Shown here: one piece after another, positions 8,796-17,794 of the stretch
Layout: every line of letters starts with the position of its first letter
Position numbering within the stretch: the stretch's first letter is position 1
Origin: Xylanibacter muris
Lineage (GTDB): Bacteria > Bacteroidota > Bacteroidia > Bacteroidales > Bacteroidaceae
DNA: 64,000 bases
Direction of reading: 5' to 3'
Assembly (NCBI RefSeq): GCF_013166605.1
Contig: NZ_JABKKF010000001.1
Location: 522,829-586,828, forward strand
Notes under the pieces: generated by a model
Told to the model about the DNA's origin: nothing
The model's database searches: none
Seen by the model: the letters and a program-made list of their open reading frames with translations, nothing else
Position numbers and translations under genes: made by a program

Positions 8796-10154
8796 ATGAA
8801 AATTTTTAAGCAACTGGTAAGTATTTTCGGCATCCGTCGTGAGGAGCGTATACCAGCATTGGTAGCGGGAATCCTGTTTGTGGCTTTGAATGCACTCATG
8901 ATAATGAAATACCATGAACGCTTCACGTTGGGTGGAAATATCGGATTTTGGAGCGTATTCAGCAAGAGGTTTCTTGTCTCGGGATATGATATGTTCACTT
9001 ACATGATACTTTCACGTTGGGGGCTTTACTATTCTCTTTACCGTCATCCGTTGCTTGCCGTGCTTCTGTATCCCGCTTATCTCTTCAACAGCTGGCAGAT
9101 GGAGTATACCAGTTTTAACATGGCGGTTTATATAATGGGTGGTATTCTCGTATTCTGCGCTTTTTATTCATTTATCTTCATCTATCGTGTTTTACGGGAG
9201 ATTATAGAATTGAAGCGCAATGATTCGCTTCTTCTTACAGCTTTTTTCTTTTCTTTCGGCCATGTGATGCTGACGGTGATGGTGCCGGATCATTTCTGTA
9301 TGTCTATGTTTCTTCTGACTTTTACCATGTATGTTGTAGGACGTGCGATGAAGAATGGGACGACGATAGGCAGTGTCTTTCTCGGGCTCGTTTATCTTGT
9401 CTCTTCCGGTATCACTCTTACCAATGGTGTGAAGATACTTTTGGCCGGTGTATTTTCTAATGGGAAGCGTTTTTTCAGTTTCCGCAGCCTTATTGCATCT
9501 GTAGTCATACCCACTGCCGTTTTGGGAGGAATATATCTTGCGGTGCATTATCAGGTAGAGATTCCGACAGACCGTCTTAATGCTGCGCGTCTTAATGCAA
9601 AGATAAAGAAAGACAGTGTTTTTGCAGAGAAACTTAAGAAAGAACACAAATGGGTGAAAGAGCATATGGGCGAGCCGATAGCTGACAGCAAGCTGTTTGC
9701 ATGGACGGATATGTCTACATCACGATGGAAGGCTGTGGCAGAAAATCTTTTCGGAGAGTCGATACAGCTTCATCAGGGCCATCTTCTTGAGGATACAAAC
9801 CGCACACGTCCTGTCTATGTTTCCTATAAGTGGTGGTGGAGCTATGTTGTTGAGGCTTTTATTGTGTTGCTGTTCGTTCTTGGGATATGGTGCGGATGGC
9901 GTAGCGGTTTTTTCCGGATGTGTCTTTCCTGGTTTGGATTTGACATGCTTGTCAACATGGTAATAGGCTTTGGTATAATGGAGGTTTATATAATGAGCGG
10001 GCATTGGATTTTTATAATTCCTGTTGCCATAGGATTCCTGTTTAAATATACCTCACAAAGTAATGTGGCATGGCTTCGCGGACTGTTGCTGGTTGTCACG
10101 TTGTATCTTTGGATCTATAATGGAACTCTTATCACATCATATATGCTCAGGTGA
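8796..10154 (+). CDS. Polytopic membrane protein (DUF6080-like)
   Basis: A 452-residue protein starting MKIFKQLVSIFGIRREE, followed by about ten hydrophobic segments. From memory it resembles the Bacteroidales DUF6080 family; no catalytic motif is known to me. A roughly 90-residue hydrophilic stretch (about residues 265-350) lies between the N-terminal and C-terminal membrane blocks. The layout recalls membrane glycosyltransferases of the GT-C type, and the neighbours are glycosyltransferases and a flippase, so a role in surface-glycan assembly is possible but inferred. The ATG at 8796 is preferred over a GTG at 8739 lying in the pckA terminator. Confidence 0.7.
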   Translation: MKIFKQLVSIFGIRREERIPALVAGILFVALNALMIMKYHERFTLGGNIGFWSVFSKRFLVSGYDMFTYMILSRWGLYYSLYRHPLLAVLLYPAYLFNSWQMEYTSFNMAVYIMGGILVFCAFYSFIFIYRVLREIIELKRNDSLLLTAFFFSFGHVMLTVMVPDHFCMSMFLLTFTMYVVGRAMKNGTTIGSVFLGLVYLVSSGITLTNGVKILLAGVFSNGKRFFSFRSLIASVVIPTAVLGGIYLAVHYQVEIPTDRLNAARLNAKIKKDSVFAEKLKKEHKWVKEHMGEPIADSKLFAWTDMSTSRWKAVAENLFGESIQLHQGHLLEDTNRTRPVYVSYKWWWSYVVEAFIVLLFVLGIWCGWRSGFFRMCLSWFGFDMLVNMVIGFGIMEVYIMSGHWIFIIPVAIGFLFKYTSQSNVAWLRGLLLVVTLYLWIYNGTLITSYMLR

Positions 10155-10160
10155 TTCAGG

Positions 10161-10203
10161 AAGGCATATCATGCCGGTAGGATTTGTCGGCATGATATGC
10201 TTT
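10161..10203. terminator. Bidirectional intrinsic terminator
   Basis: A 13-bp perfect stem (10164-10176 with 10188-10200), extended by A-T and G-T pairs, between the convergent membrane-protein gene and the glycosyltransferase gene. Confidence 0.8.
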
Positions 10204-10210
10204 GTTATAT

Positions 10211-11131
10211 TTATGCTCCGAAGTCGCCTTTCAGTGTTCGTTTTATGCGTCTTATGGCTTTGGCCATGAATGAGTTTGTTCGTCTGTAGTATTTTGTGAA
10301 GGCTTGTCTTGCAGTTGCGTTTTCCCTTATATCTGTTATCTTTACCACATCAAGCCGGTCTGTGTATAGATTTGACTGGTATAATCCGCCTCCTCCGCAG
10401 TTTGTTCCGCTTCCGTCAAATCCGTTGTTTTGTACGAGTGATTTGCCGGTGTTTAACGACAGTATGCCGGCAAGAAACAGTGATGCGTTCCATCTTATGG
10501 CCCATGAATTGTTCCTGCCTTCGGTCTGTCTTCTCAGCATTCGTGTGAATTTATAGTTGCCGTTGAAATCGAATGTATGTGTGAGTTTTCTTTCTTCAAG
10601 TTCTTTTAGGAGGGCTTTCCCGTCGGGATTGAAATGTTTCCATGCTCTTGACCATGTTCCCCATCCCCAGCTTCCTGTGAATTTTATCAGGAATGTGTCG
10701 GGCAGTGCGGGGTCGTTGGTGAAATCGTATGCCTGTATGTGTCCGATTTTAGGCTCGTCTTTATATGTGTCAAGAGCATCGTTCATAAATTGCAGGAAAT
10801 ATGGTGCCACAATGAGGTCATCTTCCAGCACAATAACTTTTCCATATCTGTTTATTATTTCAGTCACTCCGTCGATTATATTCCGTGCGAGTCCGTAGTT
10901 CTCGCATCTTTCAGTGATTGTGATATTGGCGAATCCGGTGATGTTGCGGATATATTCCCTTACCTTTGCAACATTATCGTAGTCGGTTTCATTTTTTGCA
11001 GCATCGGAGTAGATAAACAGTTCCGTTTGTTTTGCAATGTCATTGTTCTTCAGCGCCTCCACGGCCTGTTGTGTGTGGAGCGGTCTGTTGTATACGAATA
11101 GCAATATCGGAGATAAACTGTCCATTGTCAT
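10211..11131 (-). CDS. Glycosyltransferase (GNT-I/GT2-like)
   Basis: A 306-residue putative sugar transferase, start MTMDSLSPILLFVYNRP. It has a GT-A-like N-terminal fold with VLEDDLIVAPYFLQFMND near residue 105, where EDD is the likely metal/nucleotide-sugar motif, and a later GSWGWGTWSRAWKHF segment shared with Bacteroides sugar transferases. Its ATG overlaps the TGA of the upstream gene (ATGA), so the two are probably translationally coupled. Donor and acceptor cannot be read from the sequence. Confidence 0.8.
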   Translation of the reverse strand: MTMDSLSPILLFVYNRPLHTQQAVEALKNNDIAKQTELFIYSDAAKNETDYDNVAKVREYIRNITGFANITITERCENYGLARNIIDGVTEIINRYGKVIVLEDDLIVAPYFLQFMNDALDTYKDEPKIGHIQAYDFTNDPALPDTFLIKFTGSWGWGTWSRAWKHFNPDGKALLKELEERKLTHTFDFNGNYKFTRMLRRQTEGRNNSWAIRWNASLFLAGILSLNTGKSLVQNNGFDGSGTNCGGGGLYQSNLYTDRLDVVKITDIRENATARQAFTKYYRRTNSFMAKAIRRIKRTLKGDFGA

Positions 11132-12003
11132 ATATAGTTTGGTTTTTGTTTTGTGTTGTTTATTCTCGTGGTTATGACCTTTGGCGTATCTGCACATAAC
11201 CTGAATACAATATTCATGTATTCTGATGCTTCTCCCGTTCTTCCGTGCATAACACTTTTAACGGCTTTTTTTATTCCTGCAAGCACGCTGTAACCGAAAG
11301 CTTTCCCGATGCTCAGGTTTATATTGGCATATTGGGATAGGAGATAGACATATTCCGAGTGCATAAATTGCCGGTGTGTGATCTGTCTGTATTCACGGTC
11401 ATGGTAAGCTATTGCAGAGTGCATGAATCCGATTCTCAAGTGCCGGTATATTACGCGGTTGGCAAAGTCGATGTCTTCTCCATAGTGATAGAATAATGGG
11501 GAGAATCCTCCTGTCGTGCGCAGCACTTCCACGGGAATCATCCAGAAAGCCGCGTTCACAAACTGTACATCGGTTATTGTGCCGTTTGCCTTCCCGTCTT
11601 TTGCATAAAAGGCAAATCCTGCATCTTCACAGTCGCCTTTGCCGGTAATATGTGTAGGGGAGAGAATTCCGTAATCATGATGCTTCTCCATTTCCTTAGC
11701 CAGCTTCTCTATTGTATCAGGTTCAACCCAAGCATCCTGATTCATAAGGAAAACGTAGTCAAATCCTTCTTTTAAGGCAATTCTCATTCCAATATTGTTG
11801 GCACGTCCGAATCCGAGATTCTTGCCTGTGGGTATTATTCTTACTTCAGGATAGTTTCTGCGTATTATTTCCACTGTGTCGTCCTGTGAGCCGTTGTCTA
11901 TTACAACGGCAGATACAGGTATGGTTGTCTTTCTCAGACTGTCGAGACACGGATTAAGCCACCTTTTGAAATTATATGAAACGATGATAACCAGAATTTT
12001 CAT
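11128..12003 (-). CDS. Glycosyltransferase family 2 (rhamnosyltransferase-like)
   Basis: A 291-residue GT2 enzyme. The N-terminus MKILVIIVSYNFKRWLNPCL is the typical nucleotide-binding strand, followed by VIDNGSQDDTVEII and GKNLGFGRANNIGMR, and by the acidic motif MNQDAWVEPDTI near residue 85 where the DxD is normally found. HYGEDIDFANRV near residue 165 matches the WbbL-like rhamnosyltransferase ED motif. It is the first gene of a two-gene operon with the preceding entry; a consensus promoter lies at 12027-12057. The sugar added is not predictable. Confidence 0.85.
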   Translation of the reverse strand: MKILVIIVSYNFKRWLNPCLDSLRKTTIPVSAVVIDNGSQDDTVEIIRRNYPEVRIIPTGKNLGFGRANNIGMRIALKEGFDYVFLMNQDAWVEPDTIEKLAKEMEKHHDYGILSPTHITGKGDCEDAGFAFYAKDGKANGTITDVQFVNAAFWMIPVEVLRTTGGFSPLFYHYGEDIDFANRVIYRHLRIGFMHSAIAYHDREYRQITHRQFMHSEYVYLLSQYANINLSIGKAFGYSVLAGIKKAVKSVMHGRTGEASEYMNIVFRLCADTPKVITTRINNTKQKPNYI

Positions 12004-12026
12004 TGCCTATGTATATAAATCAGATA

Positions 12027-12057
12027 CAAAAGTAATGAATAAATTCGACAAGGCCAA
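12027..12057 (-). promoter_or_regulatory. Promoter of the glycosyltransferase pair
   Basis: Minus strand: TTG (12055-12057), 20 nt, TACTTTTG (12027-12034), about 24 bp before the GT2 start codon. The short spacing implies a nearly leaderless transcript. Confidence 0.6.
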
Positions 12058-12193
12058 CTGCATGGTGGATATAAAAGACAGTTTTGGCAAAATGATTTTT
12101 GTGGATGATGCAATTATTATTGTATTAATAATGTATTTTGTCATATTATTATGTAAATTTGTAGTTGTTTCTTAATATAATGTTTAAAGACTT

Positions 12194-13207
12194 ATGACGA
12201 TAAGAAATAGAATTCGAATGTTTGTATTCAAGATATTTAAAGCCATGCGTATATTGTATGGTAAGGTTATAGGATATGAAAAGCCGTCACCTGTTATTAT
12301 GGAGAAGGATCGTAATAAGGTTTCCCGGTTAATATATGACATGCTGTCTGCAGACGGACCGTGTATGATAGCAAGGTTTGGAGCCAATGAGATGGGCTGT
12401 GTTCTGAACTATCTTGATGTAAAGAGGGGAATGCCTCCGTTATTGGATTATATTCGCGGTAAGTCCGGTGATTGGTGGTGGAGTGAGGGAAAGAAAGCAT
12501 GTATGTATAATCAGGCAGGTTTCTTTCCTGTTGATGATGAAAGCCTTTCCCGGTTTTCGGAGATGATGCTTGATGATGCCCGTATGATGTCGTTGTGTGG
12601 AGTTCTTACATGTGAGATATATGACTTGCCGAAGTTGTACGCTTATATGGATGATCCGGAGTTTGTTCCTGTCGGCTTTCTCGATCCGTTTGTCGCCAAT
12701 GTCCCGTGGAGCCGTGTTCTTGAGAACAAGCGTGTAGTGGTGGTGCATCCTTTTGCAGAGCTTATAGAAAGTCAGTATGCCAACCGCAGGAATCTTTTCA
12801 GTGACAGCCGTGTTTTACCGGACTTCACACTCCGTACTGTTAAAGCGGTGCAGAGTATAGGTGGAGGAGACGCTATTCGTTTTGACAACTGGTTTGAGGC
12901 TCTTGACTATATGAAGTCTGAGATAGACAAGCTTGACTATGATATTTGTCTTCTCGGGTGTGGGGCATACGGTTTTCCTTTGGCTGCCCATGTGTGCCGT
13001 ACAGGCCGTAAGGCCGTTCATATAGGCGGTTCGCTTCAGTTGTTGTTCGGGATAAAAGGAAAGCGTTGGGAGAATCCTTCAGAGGCTGTACAGTTTGGTC
13101 TGCCGAGTGATTTTTATATAAAGCTGATGGATAATCCCTATTGGGTTCGTCCCACGAAATATCGTACGGATAAGAGTGACAAGGTAGAAGGCGGATGCTA
13201 TTGGTGA
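12194..13207 (+). CDS. Uncharacterised polysaccharide-cluster protein, possibly GT-D-like
   Basis: A 337-residue cytoplasmic-looking protein I cannot assign firmly. Visible features are a basic amphipathic N-terminus (residues 1-25), MIARFGANEMGCVLNYL near residue 58, a Trp-rich GDWWWSEGKK stretch, VVVVHPFAELIESQY near 180, and LLGCGAYGFPLAAHVCR near 255. The ARFG-x-x-E motif and the late glycine-rich GCGAYG motif recall GT-D (DUF1792) glycosyltransferases, which have ARFGDGE-like and CGPxG-like motifs; this is weak evidence. It is divergent from the glycosyltransferase operon, and its last 10 bp overlap the 3' end of the convergent flippase gene. Confidence 0.6.
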   Translation: MTIRNRIRMFVFKIFKAMRILYGKVIGYEKPSPVIMEKDRNKVSRLIYDMLSADGPCMIARFGANEMGCVLNYLDVKRGMPPLLDYIRGKSGDWWWSEGKKACMYNQAGFFPVDDESLSRFSEMMLDDARMMSLCGVLTCEIYDLPKLYAYMDDPEFVPVGFLDPFVANVPWSRVLENKRVVVVHPFAELIESQYANRRNLFSDSRVLPDFTLRTVKAVQSIGGGDAIRFDNWFEALDYMKSEIDKLDYDICLLGCGAYGFPLAAHVCRTGRKAVHIGGSLQLLFGIKGKRWENPSEAVQFGLPSDFYIKLMDNPYWVRPTKYRTDKSDKVEGGCYW

Positions 13208-14661
13208 TGTCCGTCAGGCTTGCTGCGTTTGATTTTGGAGGTGATGAATTCCATGCATTCATCAAGAATCTTTACCTTTGCTACTTTCATTACGGCATAA
13301 TAGCCTGCGGCAGCTGTCATTATGCGTATTGCAAGCAGTGCTCCGTTGTTATGGACGGCAAGAGTAATGAAATGGGTAGCTGTCATTACGGTGGCAGCGG
13401 CAAGTGCGAACGGCACGATGTCGCGTAGGAACATCATAATGGTATATCCTGTAAGACGGTATGTGATATATTGCCACACAAACATCCACAATATGTTCAG
13501 CATGGCATAGGCAATCACCATGTTGCGTATACCCAACGGCCATATTGTCATCATCAGTACCACCTGGGTGATACATAAGGCAAGTGTGCAGCGGAAATAA
13601 ATGTCGGAGCGCCCCTTGCTTATCACCATGTTTGACAGAAGGGTGCATAGAGGCATTGTTGAACCGCCTATGCACAATATTTTCAGCAGTTGCGTGCTGG
13701 CAATCCATTGTTCCTTTATCGTAATGATAATCAATTCGTATGATATCAATGCCATTCCGAAGAGCAGGGGAAAGGATATGAAGGCTGTGAACCGCATCAT
13801 TTTGCGCAGCGTGTTCAGTTGCCGTCCGGAGTCATTGTTTAGTCCTGCCAATACCGGCTGTGCCACCTGTTGCACCATGCCCTGCACGAGGAACGTGCCT
13901 TTGGTGTTCCATTGGTATGCCTGGTTGTAATGGCCGGTGTCGGTGGCGGAGAAGTGGCGTCCCAGCAGTATGTTAAGTATGTTGTTGTTTACGTGTATCA
14001 GTATGTTTGTTGCAAGTATCTTGCTGCTGAATGTAAACATGCTTTTGATTGGGGTGAAGTCTATGTTCATTGTCGGGCGCCATGGAGATAAGTGCCATGT
14101 CATAAGTGTGTTTACACCGACAAAGACTATTGTCTGGGTGGCGAGCGACCAGTAGCTCATGTCCAGCCACGCCATTGTCACTCCGATAATGCTTGATGAC
14201 AGTATCGCGGTCATACCGGCGATGGCTTGTTGCTTCACCATAAGATTCTTGAAAAGATAGGCTGTCTGTGCCGTGCCGAAGCTTGATGCTATAATGCATA
14301 GGAATGCGTACCGGCATAATGGAATAAGCTTGGGATTGTGATAATATCCGGCAATGACAGGGGCACATATCCACAGAAGTGCATATAGTGACAGTCCCAT
14401 AATGATGTTGAACCAGAAAACGGAGTTGTATTCCTTGTGCCCAGGATTGCGCATGTTGGCAAGTGCGGAGGTGAATCCGCTGTTCTGCAGTGTCGAGGCG
14501 ATTAGCGGGAATATGCTTATCATGGCCATCATTCCATAGTCCTTTGGCGACAGAAGCCTGCCGAGGATGATTCCGAACACCAGTCCGATGAGTTGTTGTA
14601 CACCGTTGTTCAGACCTCCCCAAAACATACCCTTTGCTGTTTTTTCCTTAAGTGTATCCAT
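13198..14661 (-). CDS. Polysaccharide flippase (Wzx/MOP superfamily)
   Basis: A 487-residue membrane protein of the oligosaccharide-flippase family, moving lipid-linked glycan units across the inner membrane. The N-terminus MDTLKEKTAKGMFWGGLNNG, then LGRLLSPKDYGMMAM, is typical of Bacteroidetes members; about 12-14 hydrophobic helices follow. An upstream ATG (14682) adds seven residues but lies inside one arm of a long inverted repeat (14675-14774), so I prefer 14661. No consensus promoter was found. The 3' end overlaps the convergent gene by 10 bp. It forms a scattered polysaccharide group with the glycosyltransferases. Confidence 0.85.
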   Translation of the reverse strand: MDTLKEKTAKGMFWGGLNNGVQQLIGLVFGIILGRLLSPKDYGMMAMISIFPLIASTLQNSGFTSALANMRNPGHKEYNSVFWFNIIMGLSLYALLWICAPVIAGYYHNPKLIPLCRYAFLCIIASSFGTAQTAYLFKNLMVKQQAIAGMTAILSSSIIGVTMAWLDMSYWSLATQTIVFVGVNTLMTWHLSPWRPTMNIDFTPIKSMFTFSSKILATNILIHVNNNILNILLGRHFSATDTGHYNQAYQWNTKGTFLVQGMVQQVAQPVLAGLNNDSGRQLNTLRKMMRFTAFISFPLLFGMALISYELIIITIKEQWIASTQLLKILCIGGSTMPLCTLLSNMVISKGRSDIYFRCTLALCITQVVLMMTIWPLGIRNMVIAYAMLNILWMFVWQYITYRLTGYTIMMFLRDIVPFALAAATVMTATHFITLAVHNNGALLAIRIMTAAAGYYAVMKVAKVKILDECMEFITSKIKRSKPDGHHQ

Positions 14662-14674
14662 AGGCTGTAAAAAG

Positions 14675-14774
14675 CCGGCCATATTATGATATGCCTATAA
14701 ATATGGTTTTGAATAATGGTCGATTCGACTTTTTATCCATAATGCGTAATATTGGCATTTCATAATATGGCCGG
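14675..14774. repeat. 100-bp fold-back element (21-bp inverted repeat)
   Basis: Arms 14675-14695 and 14754-14774 are complementary at 20 of 21 positions and enclose 58 bp that is itself partly self-complementary (AATAT/ATATT ends, ATTATGG/CCATTAT, TCGATTCGA core). On the minus strand the inner arm is followed by CTTTTTAC. It could be the metG terminator, a small MITE-like element, or an invertible segment before the flippase gene. Confidence 0.7.
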
Positions 14775-14809
14775 TTGTAGTTATTGTTTTGTGGGTGAAA
14801 TGTTTGTGA

Positions 14810-16855
14810 TTAGCAAACTTTGCTTCCCGGCTTTACATTCCTGAGTATTGTTGTCACGCTGAGATTGCCGTCAAAGTTCTCGGCTGACAGTATCATGCCC
14901 TGACTTTCTATGCCCATGAGCTTGCGTGGTGCAAGATTGGCGATGAACAACACATCCTTGCCGATAAGTTCTTCCGGCTCATAGAATTTGGCTATTCCGC
15001 TTACAATGGTACGGTCTGTGCCTGTGCCATCGTCTATTGTGAACTTAAGAAGCTTGTTTGCTTTCTTCACTTTCTCGCAGTTTTTGATATGTCCCACACG
15101 TATGTCGAGTTTTTCAAAATCGCTGAAGTCAACCGTGTCTTTTATCGGGTCGGCCTTGTATGCTGCGGCCTCGTTGGCTTTCTTAGTGTCTTCGAGTTTC
15201 TGCAGTTGCCTGTTTATTACCTCATCCTCAAGCTTTTCGAACAGCAGTTCCGGTTCACCCAACTGATGGCCGGCAGCCAGGAGGTTTGTTGAGCCAAGGT
15301 CTTGCCAGTTGAATTCGTTGATGTTGATCATCTTGCGCAGGCGGGCGCTGCTGAACGGCAGGAACGGCTCAAATGCAATGGCAAGGTTGGCTACAATTTG
15401 CAGGGATATATAGAGAATAGTCTCTACACGTCTCGGGTCTGTCTTCCAGACCTTCCACGGTTCACACTCTGTGATATAGCGGTTTCCGATACGTGCCAGG
15501 TTCATGGCCTCTTTCTGTGCATCGCGGAACTTGAATACGTTGAGGAGGTCTTCCACGTTTTTCTTCACGTCTTTAAACTCGTTGAGTGTGTTTTTGTCAA
15601 CTTCCGTCAGTTCACCGCATTCCGGCACCACTCCGTTCCAGTATTTCTTTGTCAGTTGCAGTGCACGGTTTACAAAGTTTCCGTAAACGGCCACAAGTTC
15701 ATTGTTGTTTCTTTCCTGGAAATCCTTCCATGTGAAGTTGTTGTCTTTTGTTTCCGGAGCGTTGGCGGTCAGCACATATCTGAGCACATCCTGCTTGCCC
15801 GGCATTTCTTCGAGATACTCATGAAGCCACACGGCCCAATTGCGTGATGTGCTTATCTTGTCGTTTTCGAGGTTCAGGAATTCGTTGGCAGGCACGTTTT
15901 CCGGTAGGATATACCCGCCGTGTGCTTTCAGCATTACGGGGAAGACTACACAATGAAACACGATATTGTCTTTTCCGATAAAGTGTATAAGGCGTGTTTC
16001 AGGGTCTTTCCACCATTTTTCCCATGTGTCAGGAAACAGTTCCTTTGTGTTTGATATATATCCGATGGGCGCATCGAACCATACGTACAGCACCTTTCCT
16101 TCTGCGTCTTCAACTGGAACGGGTATTCCCCAATCGAGATCTCGTGTCATAGCTCTGGGCTGAAGATCCATGTCGAGCCAACTCTTGCATTGTCCGTAAA
16201 CGTTAGGCCGCCATTCTTTGTGTCCGTCAAGAATCCATTTTTTCAGCCACTGCTGGTATTCGTTGAGCGGAAGATACCAGTTCTTTGTCTTTTTCAACAC
16301 AGGCTGTGAGCCGCTGATGGTGCTTTGCGGGTTGATAAGCTCTGTGGGGTCAAGATCGCTTCCGCACTTCTCACATTGGTCACCGTATGCTTTAGGGTTG
16401 TGGCAATGGGGGCATTCACCGGTTATATATCTGTCAGCAAGAAACTGATGTGCCTCTTCATCGTAGTATTGTTCTGTTTCTTTTTCTATCAGTTTGCCGT
16501 CATCGTAGAGCTTTTTGAAAAAGTCTGATGCAAGTTTGCTGTGAGTCTCGGATGTTGTACGGCTGTAGACATCGAATGATATTCCGAAATCCTCAAAACT
16601 TTTCTTTATCATAGAGTGGTATCGGTCCACCACGTCCTGCGGTGTGATGCCCTCTTTCTTTGCCCGTATTGTGATTGGCACACCGTGCTCGTCGCTACCT
16701 CCGATGAATATCACATCCTGTTTCTTAAGTCTCAGATAGCGTACGTATATGTCGGCCGGCACGTATACTCCGGCAAGATGGCCTATGTGTACACCGCCGT
16801 TTGCGTATGGCAGCGCGGCGGTGACGGTTGTTCTCTTAAAGTTCTTTTCTTCCAT
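14810..16855 (-). CDS. metG: Methionyl-tRNA synthetase
   Basis: Charges tRNA-Met. The 681-residue protein has the HIGH signature as VHIGHLAG near residue 22, a zinc-binding insert ([17 protein letters not shown] near residue 148), the KMSKS loop in the variant form KISTSRNW near residue 335, and a C-terminal EMAP/Trbp111 tRNA-binding domain (about residues 575-681, [17 protein letters not shown]). Domain order and length match the long bacterial form. A consensus promoter lies at 16888-16918; downstream is the fold-back element and the flippase. Confidence 0.97.
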   Translation of the reverse strand: MEEKNFKRTTVTAALPYANGGVHIGHLAGVYVPADIYVRYLRLKKQDVIFIGGSDEHGVPITIRAKKEGITPQDVVDRYHSMIKKSFEDFGISFDVYSRTTSETHSKLASDFFKKLYDDGKLIEKETEQYYDEEAHQFLADRYITGECPHCHNPKAYGDQCEKCGSDLDPTELINPQSTISGSQPVLKKTKNWYLPLNEYQQWLKKWILDGHKEWRPNVYGQCKSWLDMDLQPRAMTRDLDWGIPVPVEDAEGKVLYVWFDAPIGYISNTKELFPDTWEKWWKDPETRLIHFIGKDNIVFHCVVFPVMLKAHGGYILPENVPANEFLNLENDKISTSRNWAVWLHEYLEEMPGKQDVLRYVLTANAPETKDNNFTWKDFQERNNNELVAVYGNFVNRALQLTKKYWNGVVPECGELTEVDKNTLNEFKDVKKNVEDLLNVFKFRDAQKEAMNLARIGNRYITECEPWKVWKTDPRRVETILYISLQIVANLAIAFEPFLPFSSARLRKMININEFNWQDLGSTNLLAAGHQLGEPELLFEKLEDEVINRQLQKLEDTKKANEAAAYKADPIKDTVDFSDFEKLDIRVGHIKNCEKVKKANKLLKFTIDDGTGTDRTIVSGIAKFYEPEELIGKDVLFIANLAPRKLMGIESQGMILSAENFDGNLSVTTILRNVKPGSKVC

Positions 16856-16887
16856 GTGTTGTATGTGTATGCTTTTTATTCGTGGTG

Positions 16888-16918
16888 CAAAGTTATTAAA
16901 ATAAGGTGGAAGTACAAA
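16888..16918 (-). promoter_or_regulatory. Promoter of metG
   Basis: Minus strand: TTTG (16915-16918), 19 nt, TAACTTTG (16888-16895), a full consensus match 33 bp before the start codon. Confidence 0.75.
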
Positions 16919-16952
16919 ATGAATTTATCCGTTTTTGCCTTTCCTCCGCCTC

Positions 16953-17657
16953 TTACACCGGTATGACTTTCATGATGTCCTTAAAATGCGATACCTTGGC
17001 AAGTCTTTCGTGCTCAAACTCTTGTGTGTGTTCGAGTTGCCATGTCACATGGAACGGTATATGTATGGCATAGGCTCCGACGGTTATTGCCGGTACTATG
17101 TCGCTTTTGAACGAGTTGCCCACCATTACCATTTCCTCCGGCGCGATGTCCATATTGCGGCACAGGTTGCGATAGGATAGCTCGGTTTTGTCGGACACAA
17201 TCTCCACGTGGCTGAAATATCCCTCCAGCCCCGACCGGCGCAGCTTGTTCTCCTGGTCGAGCAGTTCGCCTTTTGTGAATACCGCAAGTCTGTACGCACC
17301 GCTGTCTTTCAGCTTTTCAAGTGTAGATATGACACCGTCAAGCGGAGTGCCCGGTAGATTCTGCAGGGCTTTACCCATTTCGGCAAGCTCTCCAATGGAT
17401 TCTGCCTTTATTTCTCCATGGCTTATATTAATGGCACATTCTATGACAGAGAGTGTGAATGCCTTGCATCCGTAACCCAACACCGGCATGTTTGCAGCCT
17501 CGGTGGCGAACAGTGCCGATGATATCTCATCGTGTGTTCCCCATGGACTGAGCATGTCGCAGAGCCTGTTCTCGACCTTTTCAAAATATGACTGACAGTC
17601 CCACAGTGTGTCGTCGGCATCAAAAACTATTGCTTGTATGTTATTGAATGTTTTCAT
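16953..17657 (-). CDS. HAD family phosphatase
   Basis: A 234-residue haloacid-dehalogenase hydrolase with all core motifs: motif I VFDADDTLWDC (nucleophile Asp and DxDxT) at residues 11-21, motif II VFTKGE near 125, and motif III/IV MVGNSFKSDIVPAI near 180. The helical cap after motif I places it in subfamily I, similar to YjjG-type nucleotidases; the substrate is not predictable. The start at 17657 (MKTFNNIQAIVFD) is preferred over one 27 codons upstream, which would run through the hairpin at 17690-17745. Confidence 0.85.
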   Translation of the reverse strand: MKTFNNIQAIVFDADDTLWDCQSYFEKVENRLCDMLSPWGTHDEISSALFATEAANMPVLGYGCKAFTLSVIECAINISHGEIKAESIGELAEMGKALQNLPGTPLDGVISTLEKLKDSGAYRLAVFTKGELLDQENKLRRSGLEGYFSHVEIVSDKTELSYRNLCRNMDIAPEEMVMVGNSFKSDIVPAITVGAYAIHIPFHVTWQLEHTQEFEHERLAKVSHFKDIMKVIPV

Positions 17658-17689
17658 CTGGTGTAATTGCGGTATGGTATTTGGAAAAA

Positions 17690-17745
17690 ACGCACGGTGC
17701 GTGCCGATGGTCACCAAGGTAATCCATAGGACATGCACCGTGCGT
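17690..17745 (-). terminator. Terminator hairpin before the HAD gene
   Basis: 14-bp stem with one mismatch (17690-17703 with 17732-17745), followed on the minus strand by six T. It probably ends the GH2 operon. A TATCTTTG box (minus strand, 17755-17762) lies immediately upstream of it, so a transcript of the HAD gene would begin inside or next to this hairpin. Confidence 0.7.
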
Positions 17746-17794
17746 AACGGTTTGCAAAGATACGAATTATTTTCCGTATTACGGATGTTTAAAG

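Noticed and set aside
12035..12175. 46-codon plus-strand ORF with a hydrophobic C-terminal half
   Set aside because: It starts on the edge of the promoter of the opposite gene in AT-rich DNA and has no similarity I recognise; chance is more likely.
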